DNA of 64,000 nucleotides from an uncultured SAR116 cluster alpha proteobacterium (GTDB lineage Bacteria > Pseudomonadota > Alphaproteobacteria > Puniceispirillales > Marisalimonadaceae), in contig CACMRF010000002.1 in assembly GCA_902615995.1 (NCBI GenBank), positions 42,142-106,141 of the forward strand. Reading direction: 5' to 3'. The notes under the pieces are model-generated. The model did not search any database, was not told the origin of the DNA, and saw only the letters and a list, made by a program, of their open reading frames with translations. Positions 1 through 8,419 of the stretch are shown here, piece after piece. How positions within the stretch are numbered: the stretch's first letter is position 1; each line of letters opens with the position of its first letter. A program made the position numbers and the translations under genes.

Positions 1-417
1 AGCAGTTATTATATTGAAGATCCAGGATATCAAGGTATGAAAGCAAGCTATTGGCCTAGGATAATTTTGTGGCTTTTATCTATTATGTCACTTGTAATGC
101 TGGTAAAGTCTTTTGCAAATAAAGTTAATAGCATTAATGCAAGATCATTTTCACAAATTAATTATATGCAATTTAAAAACGCTTTAATTTGTTTTGGCAT
201 GTTTATATTTTTTCTAACATTTTTAGAATATTTAGGAATGCTACTAGGTGGTATTTTATTTGTATTTGGTTTATTAACTTTTTTAGGTGGATTTTCTATA
301 AAAAAGTCAACTAATCATTTAATAATTTCGGTAGTTACGATAGGTGTGATGTGGTCTATTTTTACTTTTGGTTTGAAGGTTATTCTTCCAGAAGGTGAAC
401 TAATAAGAATTTGGTAA
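1..417 (+). CDS. tctB: TctB family small permease, 5' end outside window
   Basis: Small membrane subunit of a tripartite tricarboxylate transporter (TTT), which takes up carboxylates with a periplasmic binding protein and TctA. The frame is open back to base 1; the residues before the ATG at 37 fit the family's N-terminal segment, so the true start is probably upstream and the gene is partial here. About four hydrophobic segments are visible. The stop lies 4 bases before the tctA start, so the two are co-transcribed. The tctC binding-protein gene is not visible and may lie upstream. The family call rests on size, hydrophobicity and the tctA neighbour. Confidence 0.8.
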   Translation, partial: SSYYIEDPGYQGMKASYWPRIILWLLSIMSLVMLVKSFANKVNSINARSFSQINYMQFKNALICFGMFIFFLTFLEYLGMLLGGILFVFGLLTFLGGFSIKKSTNHLIISVVTIGVMWSIFTFGLKVILPEGELIRIW

Positions 418-421
418 GAAT

Positions 422-2074
422 ATGATAGATGTAATTCTACAAGCATTTGCAAGTATAGTTTTTGATCCGGTTACTTTAGGATTGATGTTAGTTGGCACTT
501 TAGCTGGTATATTGGCTGGAGCAATTCCTGGCTTTACAATTGCAATGGGTGTAATTTTAACACTTCCATTTACTTTTGGAATGACTGCCATTCAAGGCTT
601 AGCAACAATGTTAGGTGTTTTTGTAGGAGGTTTTTCTGGGGGTTTAATGTCATGTATGTTAACTGGAATACCTGGAACCCCATCATCGGTAGCTACAACT
701 TTTGATGGATTTCCCTTAGTAAGATCAGGAAAACCAGGATTAGCTCTAGGATTAGGTTTATGGTCTTCTTTCTTTGGTGGAATGATAAGTGCAGTTATAT
801 TGGTTGCTTTAGCACCTCAGCTGGCATTTTTAGGGTTAGAATTTGGGCCTTGGGATTATTTTTCTCTAATCATTTTTGCATTAACAATTACTGTTAGCTT
901 GTCCGGTGGAAATATTGTAAAAGGACTTATTGCAGGGCTTTTAGGATTATTTGCTGCAACAGTTGGAGAAGACGAAATCAATGGTGTAGCCCGTTTTACA
1001 TTTGGGTTTGATGAATTCAAACAAGGATTTGCATTTTTACCAGTCTTAATTGGTTTATTTGCATTTTCTCAACTCTTAACTGATGTAGAGGACGACAAAA
1101 GAGCAAAGAGTCCGTTGATGGAAAAATCTGGAACTTTAGTGAGGGTAGAGCACAGGCAAGCAATTGCAATTATTTTTAAAAGATGGATAAATTTATTTAG
1201 ATCAAGTTTTATAGGAATCTTTACTGGTATTTTACCTGCTGCAGGGGGGTCTATTTCAAACATATTAGCTTATGATCAAGCAAAAAAAGCATCTAAAAGA
1301 AGGGCTAATTTCGGAAAAGGTGAATATGATGGTATTGTTGCACCTGAAGCAGCTAATAATGCAACAGCGGGAGGTGCACTTATAATGATGATGGCACTTG
1401 GTATACCCGGTGATATTGTTACAGCTGTAATGCTTGGCGCATTAATGATACATAATATTATACCTGGCCCAACTTTTATACAAGATGAGCCACTCTTAGC
1501 ATATGGCGTATTCATAGCTTTTTTTGTTGCCCATTTTTTCATGGTTGGTCTTCAAGCTTTTTCGTTAAGAATATTTTTGTTAGTAACAAAAATACCAATG
1601 TATGTATTAGCATCAGTAATATTAGCATATTGTGCCATTGGTGTTTTTGCTTTACATAATGTTGTTTTCGATATTTGGGTGATGTTCTTTTTTGGTATAA
1701 TTGGTTACTTCATGAAAAAATTAGGTTTTCCTCTAGCTCCAATGATCTTAGGAGTTGTTCTAGGTAAATTAGCTGAGTTAAATTTAGCAAGAGCCACAGG
1801 GATCAGTGATGATTTATTTTTATTTTTTCTGCGACCTTGGTCACTATTTTTTTTAATAATGGCAGTGATTTCTGTTATTTTTCCATTCTATCAAGATGCA
1901 GAAAAAGGCTCAAAGTTTTCAAATATTTATGTTCCAGCTTCAGTATTTGCTTTATCTGTTCCATTATTCTTTATGGAAAGTGTCACAAGATTAATAATAG
2001 CATTGATAATGGTCGGAATAAGTTTTTATTTTGTTTATAAATCATTTATCAAAAACAAACTTTTAACAAATTAA
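422..2074 (+). CDS. tctA: Tripartite tricarboxylate transporter permease TctA
   Basis: Large permease subunit of a TTT secondary transporter in the inner membrane; substrate unknown. The 550-aa protein shows the family signatures: glycine-rich early segment GTLAGILAGAIPGFT near residue 25, GIPGTPSSVATTFDG near residue 82, and the internal-repeat counterparts GILPAAGGSISNILAYD near 270 and MALGIPGDIVTAVMLGA near 325. It has roughly a dozen hydrophobic helices. It starts 4 bases after tctB and ends 2 bases from the convergent SDR gene. Somewhat longer than the usual 500 aa because of an extended C-terminal membrane segment. Confidence 0.95.
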   Translation: MIDVILQAFASIVFDPVTLGLMLVGTLAGILAGAIPGFTIAMGVILTLPFTFGMTAIQGLATMLGVFVGGFSGGLMSCMLTGIPGTPSSVATTFDGFPLVRSGKPGLALGLGLWSSFFGGMISAVILVALAPQLAFLGLEFGPWDYFSLIIFALTITVSLSGGNIVKGLIAGLLGLFAATVGEDEINGVARFTFGFDEFKQGFAFLPVLIGLFAFSQLLTDVEDDKRAKSPLMEKSGTLVRVEHRQAIAIIFKRWINLFRSSFIGIFTGILPAAGGSISNILAYDQAKKASKRRANFGKGEYDGIVAPEAANNATAGGALIMMMALGIPGDIVTAVMLGALMIHNIIPGPTFIQDEPLLAYGVFIAFFVAHFFMVGLQAFSLRIFLLVTKIPMYVLASVILAYCAIGVFALHNVVFDIWVMFFFGIIGYFMKKLGFPLAPMILGVVLGKLAELNLARATGISDDLFLFFLRPWSLFFLIMAVISVIFPFYQDAEKGSKFSNIYVPASVFALSVPLFFMESVTRLIIALIMVGISFYFVYKSFIKNKLLTN

Positions 2075-2075
2075 A

Positions 2076-2909
2076 TTATAGGTACTTGGAAGATAATTCT
2101 AAACTTTTATTCCAAAGCTTATCGGCGTTAACTTTACTCATAGAAAAGTTTGATGAAGGCGACAACTGACTTTTATAGAAATACTCTCCAGTTATTTTTT
2201 CATGTGTTTCAATTAAGTATAATAAAGTTTCAGTACCTTCATTGATATTTATTCCACCAAATTTCATGGCCAATTTTATGCCTAATTTTATAACATAATT
2301 ATTATTGCTACCAAAATTAGTTTGAACAAAACCTGGATGAAGGCAATTTACATTTATTTCATCTTTTTTTAATATTTGGCTTAATTTTTTTGTAAATAAT
2401 ATATTACATAGCTTAGATTTTTTATAAGCAATCCACCCATTATAATTTTTTGTCATTTGAAGATCATCGAAATCTAAATTTACTCCCCAATGTGCACCGC
2501 TCGCAACATTAATTATTTTAGAGTTTTTTTTAATTAAGTTATTCTTGATAACAAAATGTGTGAAAAGAAAATACCCCAAATGATTTAATGCAAATGTTTT
2601 TTCTATTTTTTCTTTAGAGAGAGATTTATTGAAAAAAACAGCTCCTGCATTATTGACTAATATGTCAAGTTTTGAAAACTTATTAACCTTAAAAAAATTA
2701 TTAATTTCCCCTAAACTTGATAAATCACATTTTAAAAATGAAATATTTTTGTTATTCGAAATTTCTCTAAGCTTTCTGAGTGCAAGCTCTCCTTTATTTA
2801 TGTTATTTCCAATTAAAACTAAATTATTTTCTGGGTTCTTGACTAAAGTTTTTGCAGCATTAAAACCTATGCCACTTGTTCCTCCTGTAATTAAAATATT
2901 TTTTTTCAT
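2076..2909 (-). CDS. Short-chain dehydrogenase/reductase, retinol-dehydrogenase-like
   Basis: NAD(P)-dependent SDR oxidoreductase, 277 aa. Visible motifs are the cofactor-binding TGGTSGIG near residue 8, CDLS near 61, NNAG near 86 and the catalytic YKKSK near 162, so it is probably active. Layout and the LHPGFVQTNF segment recall the retinol dehydrogenase/WWOX-like branch; substrate unknown. Its ATG overlaps the thiE stop by 4 bases (ATGA), so it is the third, translationally coupled gene of the TPP-riboswitch operon. That placement hints at regulation by thiamin status, although no thiamin role is known for this SDR type. Confidence 0.9.
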   Translation of the reverse strand: MKKNILITGGTSGIGFNAAKTLVKNPENNLVLIGNNINKGELALRKLREISNNKNISFLKCDLSSLGEINNFFKVNKFSKLDILVNNAGAVFFNKSLSKEKIEKTFALNHLGYFLFTHFVIKNNLIKKNSKIINVASGAHWGVNLDFDDLQMTKNYNGWIAYKKSKLCNILFTKKLSQILKKDEINVNCLHPGFVQTNFGSNNNYVIKLGIKLAMKFGGININEGTETLLYLIETHEKITGEYFYKSQLSPSSNFSMSKVNADKLWNKSLELSSKYL

Positions 2910-3562
2910 TTTGCTAATTTTTTAAATTCCTTAAATTTTTTTTCAGGATCAATACTATTAAAAATTTCAGATATCATTGCAAACCCTGAAACACCCATTG
3001 ACTTAAGCTTATTAATGTTTTTTAGTTTTATACCACCTATGGCTACAACAGGTATATCTACTTTTTTTATAATTTCTTCTAATATTAATTCACCTATTGC
3101 ATTTGATGCATCAGCCTTGCTTTCAGTAGGAAAAATAGGGCCAACACCAATATAATTTATAAAATTAGGAATATTTTGAATTTGACCCAAGTCAGTGATT
3201 GATAAACCAATCTTTACTTTACTACTAATTCGATTTTTTGCTAGTTCAGGGTTCATGTCATTTTGTCCTATATGTAAAATATCAACATCATTAATAAGTT
3301 TTTTGACTACTTGTACATTGTCATTAATACAAAGCTTACAACTTGTATTTTTTAATACCTGTACTATTTCCTTCGCAAGTTTTAAAAAATCAGTATCACT
3401 TGAGTTTTTAAATCTAAGTTGAAATACATCTAATCCTAAAGATGAAAAAAGACTGACAAATCTAACCAAAGCTTCACTTTTGGTTTCAGAGGGTAATAGG
3501 TGCCTTTCTTGAATATTTTCAGGCCCTCCAATTACATATGTATTAAGTTTAAATGAGTTCAA
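2906..3562 (-). CDS. thiE: Thiamine phosphate synthase (ThiE/TenI family)
   Basis: Joins hydroxymethylpyrimidine diphosphate and thiazole phosphate to make thiamin phosphate. The 218-aa TIM-barrel protein shows LCINDNV, HIGQNDM, a GPIFPTESKADA segment equivalent to the GPIFPT(T/S)xK loop, and a C-terminal VAIGGI phosphate-binding turn. Its start overlaps the end of thiM by 14 bases, and it lies downstream of a TPP riboswitch, which supports a genuine ThiE rather than the TenI paralogue. It carries an N-terminal extension of about 25 residues relative to compact ThiE proteins. Confidence 0.88.
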   Translation of the reverse strand: MNSFKLNTYVIGGPENIQERHLLPSETKSEALVRFVSLFSSLGLDVFQLRFKNSSDTDFLKLAKEIVQVLKNTSCKLCINDNVQVVKKLINDVDILHIGQNDMNPELAKNRISSKVKIGLSITDLGQIQNIPNFINYIGVGPIFPTESKADASNAIGELILEEIIKKVDIPVVAIGGIKLKNINKLKSMGVSGFAMISEIFNSIDPEKKFKEFKKLAK

Positions 3563-4367
3563 TTTTTATATTTTTTTCAACTTCATCAGTTGTTAAATTA
3601 TAAATAGTATCCACTAATTCTGTTCTCAATGAGGCCGGACCTCTTGCCGAATTTGACGCTTTTTCAGATGCAACTGAATATATTCCTAACATATTAGCAG
3701 TAGAAACTAAATTATTTTGATTACTTGTTAATGCTGCACCTATAAGACATGTAAGGGCACACCCAGTTGCAGTTATTTTTGTCATCATTTCATTTCCCCC
3801 ATGAATAGCATAAACTTTTGAACCGTTGGTTGCATAGTCAACTTCGCCGGTAACAGCTACTATTATATCATATTCGTTTGAAATTTTAATTGCAGCATCT
3901 AAGGCCTCATTTGAAGATGACGTGCTGTCAACTCCTTTTCCACTATTTGAAATACCAGATATTGAAATAATTTCAGACCCATTGCCTCTCAAAACTGTTG
4001 GTTTTAAAGATAATAATTCTTTAGCATTTTTACTTCTAAAATCACTTGCACCTGCACCTACAGGGTCTAAAACCCAAGGTATGCCATGCAATTTTGCTTC
4101 ATTTACTACTTCAATTGCACATTTTTGCCAATATTGATCAAAGGTTCCAATATTTATAGTTAAAGCACCGTTAATTGCTTTAGATAGATTTGCAAAAGAT
4201 TTGGCTTCCTCAATTGCGTGAGCCATCGCAGGGGATGCCCCAATTGATAACAAAATGTTTGCAGCTATATCCATAGAAACAAAGTTACTTATATTCCAAA
4301 CCAATGGTGATTTTGTTTTAATTTCTTTAAGTAAGTTTCCTGCATTAGTATCTTTTAAATAATTCAT
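3549..4367 (-). CDS. thiM: Hydroxyethylthiazole kinase ThiM
   Basis: Phosphorylates 4-methyl-5-(2-hydroxyethyl)thiazole so that salvaged thiazole can enter thiamin synthesis. The 272-aa ribokinase-like protein shows WNISNFVSMDIAANILLSIG and ASPAMAHA near the N terminus, WVLDPVGAGAS near residue 104, VTGEVDY, and the catalytic TKITATGCALTCLIGA segment near 195. The start is placed at 4367, 3 bases after the purine-rich end of the TPP aptamer, which doubles as the ribosome binding site. First gene of thiM-thiE-SDR. No thiC or thiG is in the window, so the locus is a salvage module. Confidence 0.95.
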   Translation of the reverse strand: MNYLKDTNAGNLLKEIKTKSPLVWNISNFVSMDIAANILLSIGASPAMAHAIEEAKSFANLSKAINGALTINIGTFDQYWQKCAIEVVNEAKLHGIPWVLDPVGAGASDFRSKNAKELLSLKPTVLRGNGSEIISISGISNSGKGVDSTSSSNEALDAAIKISNEYDIIVAVTGEVDYATNGSKVYAIHGGNEMMTKITATGCALTCLIGAALTSNQNNLVSTANMLGIYSVASEKASNSARGPASLRTELVDTIYNLTTDEVEKNIKIELI

Positions 4368-4368
4368 A

Positions 4369-4442
4369 CTCTCCCTCCGCCAGTATTATCTAGATCAGGT
4401 TATAAGGGTATCTCTCAGCTTATCATATAAGCACCCCTGTTA
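4369..4442 (-). promoter_or_regulatory. TPP riboswitch (THI element) controlling thiM
   Basis: Read on the minus strand this contains the conserved THI-box blocks in order: AGGGGTGCT, CTGAGAGATACCCT, ACCTGATCTAGATAATAC and TGGCGGAGGGA. P3 can form from GCTTAT and ATAAGC closing an ATG loop; the P5 stem CTAG/CTGG retains pairing through a G-U. The 3' block GGAGGGAGAG ends 3 bases before the thiM ATG, so the aptamer itself holds the Shine-Dalgarno sequence. That predicts translational rather than transcriptional shut-off when TPP is bound. Confidence 0.95.
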
Positions 4443-4558
4443 TTTGTATTTATAATTATATATTATAGAAGTTTTTAATCTACATTATTTTAACTTTAAT
4501 TATGGTTACTTCTTGTTTTTTTATGTTATTTATTCTCTTATATAAATGAGGAAATTTT

Positions 4559-5353
4559 ATGATAATTAATCATGGAGTAAGAGGATCAATACCTACTTCA
4601 GGGCCTTTTACGGTCAAATATGGTGGCTCAACACCTTGTGTGGAAATTCTTACAAAAAATGTTCAGATTATATTTGACTGCGGTAGTGGGTTTTCTAAAG
4701 TTAAAATCAACGATACGAAACCAACAATAATTTTATTATCTCATTTTCATCATGATCATCTTCAAGGTTTACCATTTAATCCAACTTTATATTCCTCAAA
4801 AGAACCAATTTTAGTTGCCTGCGCTCACAAATCAAAGCTCGAAACAAAAAAAATTATAAAGCAAAGTTTTTCACCCCCATTTTTCCCTTTTGATTTATTA
4901 AATTTGACCAACAACTTAAAAGTTGTTGAATTTAAAGATATAGTATCTGAATTTAAAGTACATAATTTTTCTTCTTTTAGCTTGATTCATCCAGGGGAGT
5001 CTTCTGGATATAGTTTAAATGACCAAGATATAAAGTTTTGTTATCTTTTAGATAATGAATTTCATAAAACTCAAAAAAATGATTTAATTAAATTTTGTGA
5101 GAATTCTGACTTAATAATATGGGATGGAATGTTTACAGAAGATGAATTAAAAACAAAAAAAGGTTGGGGTCACTCTTCAATTGAACAAGGTTTAAAGTTT
5201 GCAGAAGATTTAGACTTAAAAAAATTAATAATTTCACATCATGCACCAGATAGGACTGATGAACAAATTGAAAAAATTAGTGCTAAATATAAAAATTCTA
5301 ATTTAATTTTTGCTCAAGAAAATAAGGAGATTAGTTTTTATGGAAAAACTTGA
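4559..5353 (+). CDS. MBL-fold metallo-hydrolase (PhnP/phosphodiesterase-like)
   Basis: Metallo-beta-lactamase-fold hydrolase, 264 aa. The metal-binding HFHHDH motif is at residues 62-67, preceded by the early GVRGSIPTSGPFTVKYGGST segment typical of a family often linked to cyclic-nucleotide-binding domains; further likely ligands are the His in LIHPGESSGYS, the Asp of LLDNEF and the His of ISHHAPD. The substrate is unknown; phosphodiesterase activity is plausible from the family. The stop overlaps the start of the small cNMP-binding gene by 14 bases, so the two are translationally coupled. A weak AGGAAATTTT site precedes the start. Confidence 0.88.
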   Translation: MIINHGVRGSIPTSGPFTVKYGGSTPCVEILTKNVQIIFDCGSGFSKVKINDTKPTIILLSHFHHDHLQGLPFNPTLYSSKEPILVACAHKSKLETKKIIKQSFSPPFFPFDLLNLTNNLKVVEFKDIVSEFKVHNFSSFSLIHPGESSGYSLNDQDIKFCYLLDNEFHKTQKNDLIKFCENSDLIIWDGMFTEDELKTKKGWGHSSIEQGLKFAEDLDLKKLIISHHAPDRTDEQIEKISAKYKNSNLIFAQENKEISFYGKT

Positions 5354-5678
5354 TTTTAATGAGAACCAAAGTGTATTTAAAGTAGGAGAAAGTTCTGATA
5401 AAATGTTTTTGCTAGTAAAAGGAAAAGTTGGAATTTTCTTGCCCAAAAATGAGACAAATGATGCAGATTTTTTTGTTGAAGAAAATGAATTATTTGGTGA
5501 GATGGGTATTATTGATAATGAACTTCGATCGGCCTCTGCAAGGTGTGTTACTCAAAGTACTATCATTGCTATTACAAAAAAAGAATTTGATGAACAAGTT
5601 AATTCATCAAATATATTTGTTAAGGCTTGTTTGGCAGCATTATCTCATAGATTAAGACAAGCGAATAAAAAGCTTTAA
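5340..5678 (+). CDS. Stand-alone cyclic nucleotide-binding domain protein
   Basis: Single cNMP-binding domain of 112 aa with no attached effector. The phosphate-binding cassette FGEMGIIDNELRSASARC carries the conserved Glu and Arg expected for binding cAMP or cGMP. I place the start at 5340 because AAGGAG lies 11 bases upstream and the protein then begins directly with the domain; an ATG at 5310 in the same frame would lie deep inside the hydrolase gene. Probably a regulatory subunit for the upstream MBL hydrolase, matching fused versions in other bacteria. The class III cyclase at 50231 could supply the ligand. Confidence 0.85.
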   Translation: MEKLDFNENQSVFKVGESSDKMFLLVKGKVGIFLPKNETNDADFFVEENELFGEMGIIDNELRSASARCVTQSTIIAITKKEFDEQVNSSNIFVKACLAALSHRLRQANKKL

Positions 5679-5688
5679 ATTATAACAA

Positions 5689-5709
5689 TATAAAAATTGA
5701 ATTTTTATA
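5689..5709. terminator. AT-only palindrome between convergent genes, possible weak bidirectional terminator
   Basis: A perfect 21-base palindrome (TATAAAAATT, G, AATTTTTATA) sits between the convergent cNMP-binding gene and the PhyH gene. The stem has no G-C pairs, so it is weak, but the position and the flanking T-rich tracts on both strands fit a minimal bidirectional terminator. Confidence 0.35.
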
Positions 5710-5736
5710 ATTTATATTTTGATGAGCTATAATAAT

Positions 5737-6558
5737 TTACCAATCTTTTTCAAAATCTTTTGAATAACAAAATCTTTTTATTGGAGTGGCTTCGCCTCTT
5801 GGAATTTGCGCAATTGGGTTAAGTTTAAAACTATCAACGCCTCTAGCTAATTGAGTTTCAAAAAAAGGCCATTTATTTAAATCCCCTTTTACATTTGTAG
5901 GAGAAAATCTCATTGTTATTCCGCATCTTCTTCTATCTGAATTATTTGGATCCGATCCGTGTAATAAAGCGTCATTATGTAAAGATATTTCACCTGCTTT
6001 CAAATCCATATAAACTATGTTGTCTTGATCAATTTGATCTTCTGAAACTTCCTGGTCTAAAACTAAATGAGATGCATTATTTGTATGGTGTTTATATCCA
6101 TTTGATCCTTTTTTATGGCTGCCCGAAACAACTTTCATTGCACCATTTTTTTTATCGGTGTCGTATACTGCCAGCCAAACAGTTACTGCGTTTGCTGGTT
6201 TTAAAGGCCAATATTGTGCGTCTTGATGCCAAGGAACAACAGATCCACTTTTAGGCTCTTTATGAAAAAATTGACCTCCCCACTGAACAAAATTTGGACC
6301 TAATATATCTTCAACGTAGTCTAATATTTCAGGTGTTCTACACAAGTCATGAAACTTTTTACTAGCTTTATGCCACATATTTGTTTTATTTATATCTACG
6401 TCAGATGGCAATCTAGAACTTAATTCTTCAAATAATTTTTGTAATTCTAAGGCTCCATTGTTTGAAAAAACAGGCAAGTTTTTAACGTAACCTTGTTCTG
6501 AATATTGTTGCTTTTCTTTTTTTGTTAATCTTCTAACGTTATTACTAATCTGGTACAT
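5737..6558 (-). CDS. Phytanoyl-CoA dioxygenase (PhyH) family protein
   Basis: Fe(II)/2-oxoglutarate-dependent oxygenase of the PhyH superfamily, 273 aa. The iron facial triad is visible as WHQDAQYWPLKP (His and Asp) and the distal His in LLHGSDPNNSDRRRCG, followed by the Arg that binds 2-oxoglutarate. The segment VTVWLAVYDTDKKNGAMKVV is typical of the family. The substrate cannot be read from sequence; marine homologues act on varied small molecules. It sits 15 bases upstream of the start region of the same-strand glucokinase stop, so co-transcription with glk is possible. Confidence 0.92.
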   Translation of the reverse strand: MYQISNNVRRLTKKEKQQYSEQGYVKNLPVFSNNGALELQKLFEELSSRLPSDVDINKTNMWHKASKKFHDLCRTPEILDYVEDILGPNFVQWGGQFFHKEPKSGSVVPWHQDAQYWPLKPANAVTVWLAVYDTDKKNGAMKVVSGSHKKGSNGYKHHTNNASHLVLDQEVSEDQIDQDNIVYMDLKAGEISLHNDALLHGSDPNNSDRRRCGITMRFSPTNVKGDLNKWPFFETQLARGVDSFKLNPIAQIPRGEATPIKRFCYSKDFEKDW

Positions 6559-6573
6559 ACAGCCTCTAATTAA

Positions 6574-7587
6574 TTATTTATTATAAATCATATATGTGTT
6601 TTGAAAATAAGTATTATGAAAACAATCTTTTGCTCCTATTAGTCCATTACTTTCATTTTTACATAAATAAATTGGAATATCATTTAGATAATCAAAGTAT
6701 TTATCAATTTTTAAAAATTCATCAAGAAAGATTTCTTTATTTAAAAATTTTTGCAACTTTATTGAAATTCCACCGCATATTACAACCCCACCAAGACTTC
6801 CATTTAAAAAAATATTATTGATTACAAATACTACTAAAAGTTTATACATTTGAGTAATTGCAGAAATAGCATCTCGATCATTTTTATCAGCTAAGTCTGA
6901 GATTTCACTAGCTTGAATTTTAAATATTTGGCTTCCATTTTTGTGTTGATAAAAGTTGAATAAATTTTCAACACCTCTTCCACTAACTAAATCTTCAAAA
7001 CTAACGTATTTTTGAGATTTAAGAAGATATTTTAATATTTCTATTTGTTCAGAATTACTCGGAGAAAAAAAAATATTTCCGCCTTCACCAGGAATAGGGA
7101 TTACATAATTGTCAATTTTCTTTAAGTTGCAAACTCCTAAACCAGTTCCTGGACCAGTCACCAAAAGGGGTGAGTTTTTTTTTGAAGTTCCATGTTTTAT
7201 TTTCTTAAGGTTTAATTTATTTAATAAAATTTTATATTTCTTTACATCCTTTTCTAAAAGTAAATCTTTAAAAACATAACTTTGCGCAACAAAATCATTA
7301 ATTACTAAAAGTGATTTAAGTTTGAGATTTTTCAAAAGTTCAACTTTATTAAATTTAATATGATTGTTACTTAAAATAACATCATCATCTTCGCATGGGC
7401 CTGCTACTGCAATCGATATATGTTCATTAAAAATATCATGTTTTTGCTTATATGTTTTTATAATATCTTCTAAAGATTTAAAATCTGAACATAAAAAGCT
7501 TTCGGGGAGACTTATTTCAGAATTAATATTTTTTTGAAACGCCAATCTAGCATTTGTTCCTCCAACATCTGCAACAATTAAACTCAT
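6574..7587 (-). CDS. glk: Glucokinase
   Basis: ATP-dependent glucose phosphorylation, first step of Entner-Doudoroff or glycolytic use of glucose. The 337-aa protein shows the ROK/Glk phosphate-1 motif VADVGGTNARLAF near residue 5, the catalytic NDF segment near 102, GPGTGLGVC near 146, the IPGEGGNIFF motif near 168 and the C-terminal VICGGIS adenosine motif near 272. Proteobacterial Glk (not ROK) layout; the LVSGRG segment near 204 is also typical. Divergent from the GST gene with a 62-base gap that must hold both promoters. Confidence 0.93.
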   Translation of the reverse strand: MSLIVADVGGTNARLAFQKNINSEISLPESFLCSDFKSLEDIIKTYKQKHDIFNEHISIAVAGPCEDDDVILSNNHIKFNKVELLKNLKLKSLLVINDFVAQSYVFKDLLLEKDVKKYKILLNKLNLKKIKHGTSKKNSPLLVTGPGTGLGVCNLKKIDNYVIPIPGEGGNIFFSPSNSEQIEILKYLLKSQKYVSFEDLVSGRGVENLFNFYQHKNGSQIFKIQASEISDLADKNDRDAISAITQMYKLLVVFVINNIFLNGSLGGVVICGGISIKLQKFLNKEIFLDEFLKIDKYFDYLNDIPIYLCKNESNGLIGAKDCFHNTYFQNTYMIYNK

Positions 7588-7649
7588 AAAAACCTTTCAA
7601 AATTTTGATTTCTGTTTAAATTATTTTAGTAATAGTATGGAGATATACA

Positions 7650-8339
7650 ATGATTAAATTTTATTATAATACTGGCCCAAACCCTATGAAGATAGCTCTT
7701 TTTTTAGAAGAAGCAAATATAGATTATGAAGCAATTCCTATAGATACAAGAAAAGGTGAACAGCATGAAGAAGATTATCTTAAAGTTAATCCTAACGCAA
7801 AAGCTCCAACTATTTTAGACGGCGATAATATAGTTTTTGATAGTAATGCTATACTTCTTTATTTAGGGGAAAAAACTAATAAATTCATGCCAAATAATGA
7901 TTTGAAATCTAAAAGTGAATTATATTCTTGGTTAATGTTTGTGGCAACTGGAATAGGTCCTTACTCAGGACAATCAGTACATTTTCAACATATGGCTCCT
8001 GAAAAAATAAAATACGCAATTAATCGATATACCTATGAAGCAGAAAGACATTATAATATTTTAAATAATAGACTTGAAAAAAATGAATATATGTTGGGTA
8101 ACACTTATACGATTGTTGATATGGCTGTATGGGGTTGGACAAGAATGATTGAAAAAGTGATTGCAGTCGGAGAATTAGATAAAAGAAAAAATCTAAAGAG
8201 ACTTATGAATTATATAAACGCCAGACCTGCAAGTGAAAAAGCTGAAAATATTGCTCATAGAAACAAACATAATTTTAAAATTGAAATAGATGAAGATGCT
8301 AGCAAACACATGTTTCCGCAAAATGAAAGACTTAAATAA
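7650..8339 (+). CDS. Glutathione S-transferase family protein (YfcG-like)
   Basis: Two-domain cytosolic GST, 229 aa. The N-terminal thioredoxin fold runs to about residue 80 and contains NTGPNPMKIALFLEE, the cis-Pro segment NPNAKAPTILDGD and the glutathione-contacting FDSNAILLYL; the helical C-terminal domain carries the TIVDMAVWGW N-capping region. The N-terminal PNxxK pattern resembles the YfcG/Nu class, which has disulfide reductase activity; the actual substrate is unknown. AGGAGA-like bases (ggagat) precede the start. Confidence 0.9.
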   Translation: MIKFYYNTGPNPMKIALFLEEANIDYEAIPIDTRKGEQHEEDYLKVNPNAKAPTILDGDNIVFDSNAILLYLGEKTNKFMPNNDLKSKSELYSWLMFVATGIGPYSGQSVHFQHMAPEKIKYAINRYTYEAERHYNILNNRLEKNEYMLGNTYTIVDMAVWGWTRMIEKVIAVGELDKRKNLKRLMNYINARPASEKAENIAHRNKHNFKIEIDEDASKHMFPQNERLK

Positions 8340-8419
8340 CGATCTTTAAAAATTAATCTTAATCTTTTATTTGGTATAAATATTGTATATTATTTAATTA
8401 TTATCAATTTGGGTTAGCT

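Noticed and set aside
1276..1542. Minus-strand open frame inside tctA
   Set aside because: Antisense shadow of a strongly conserved gene; no RBS or domain.
5310..5339. Upstream ATG for the cNMP-binding protein
   Set aside because: Would overlap the hydrolase by 44 bases and lacks an RBS; ATG at 5340 has AAGGAG.
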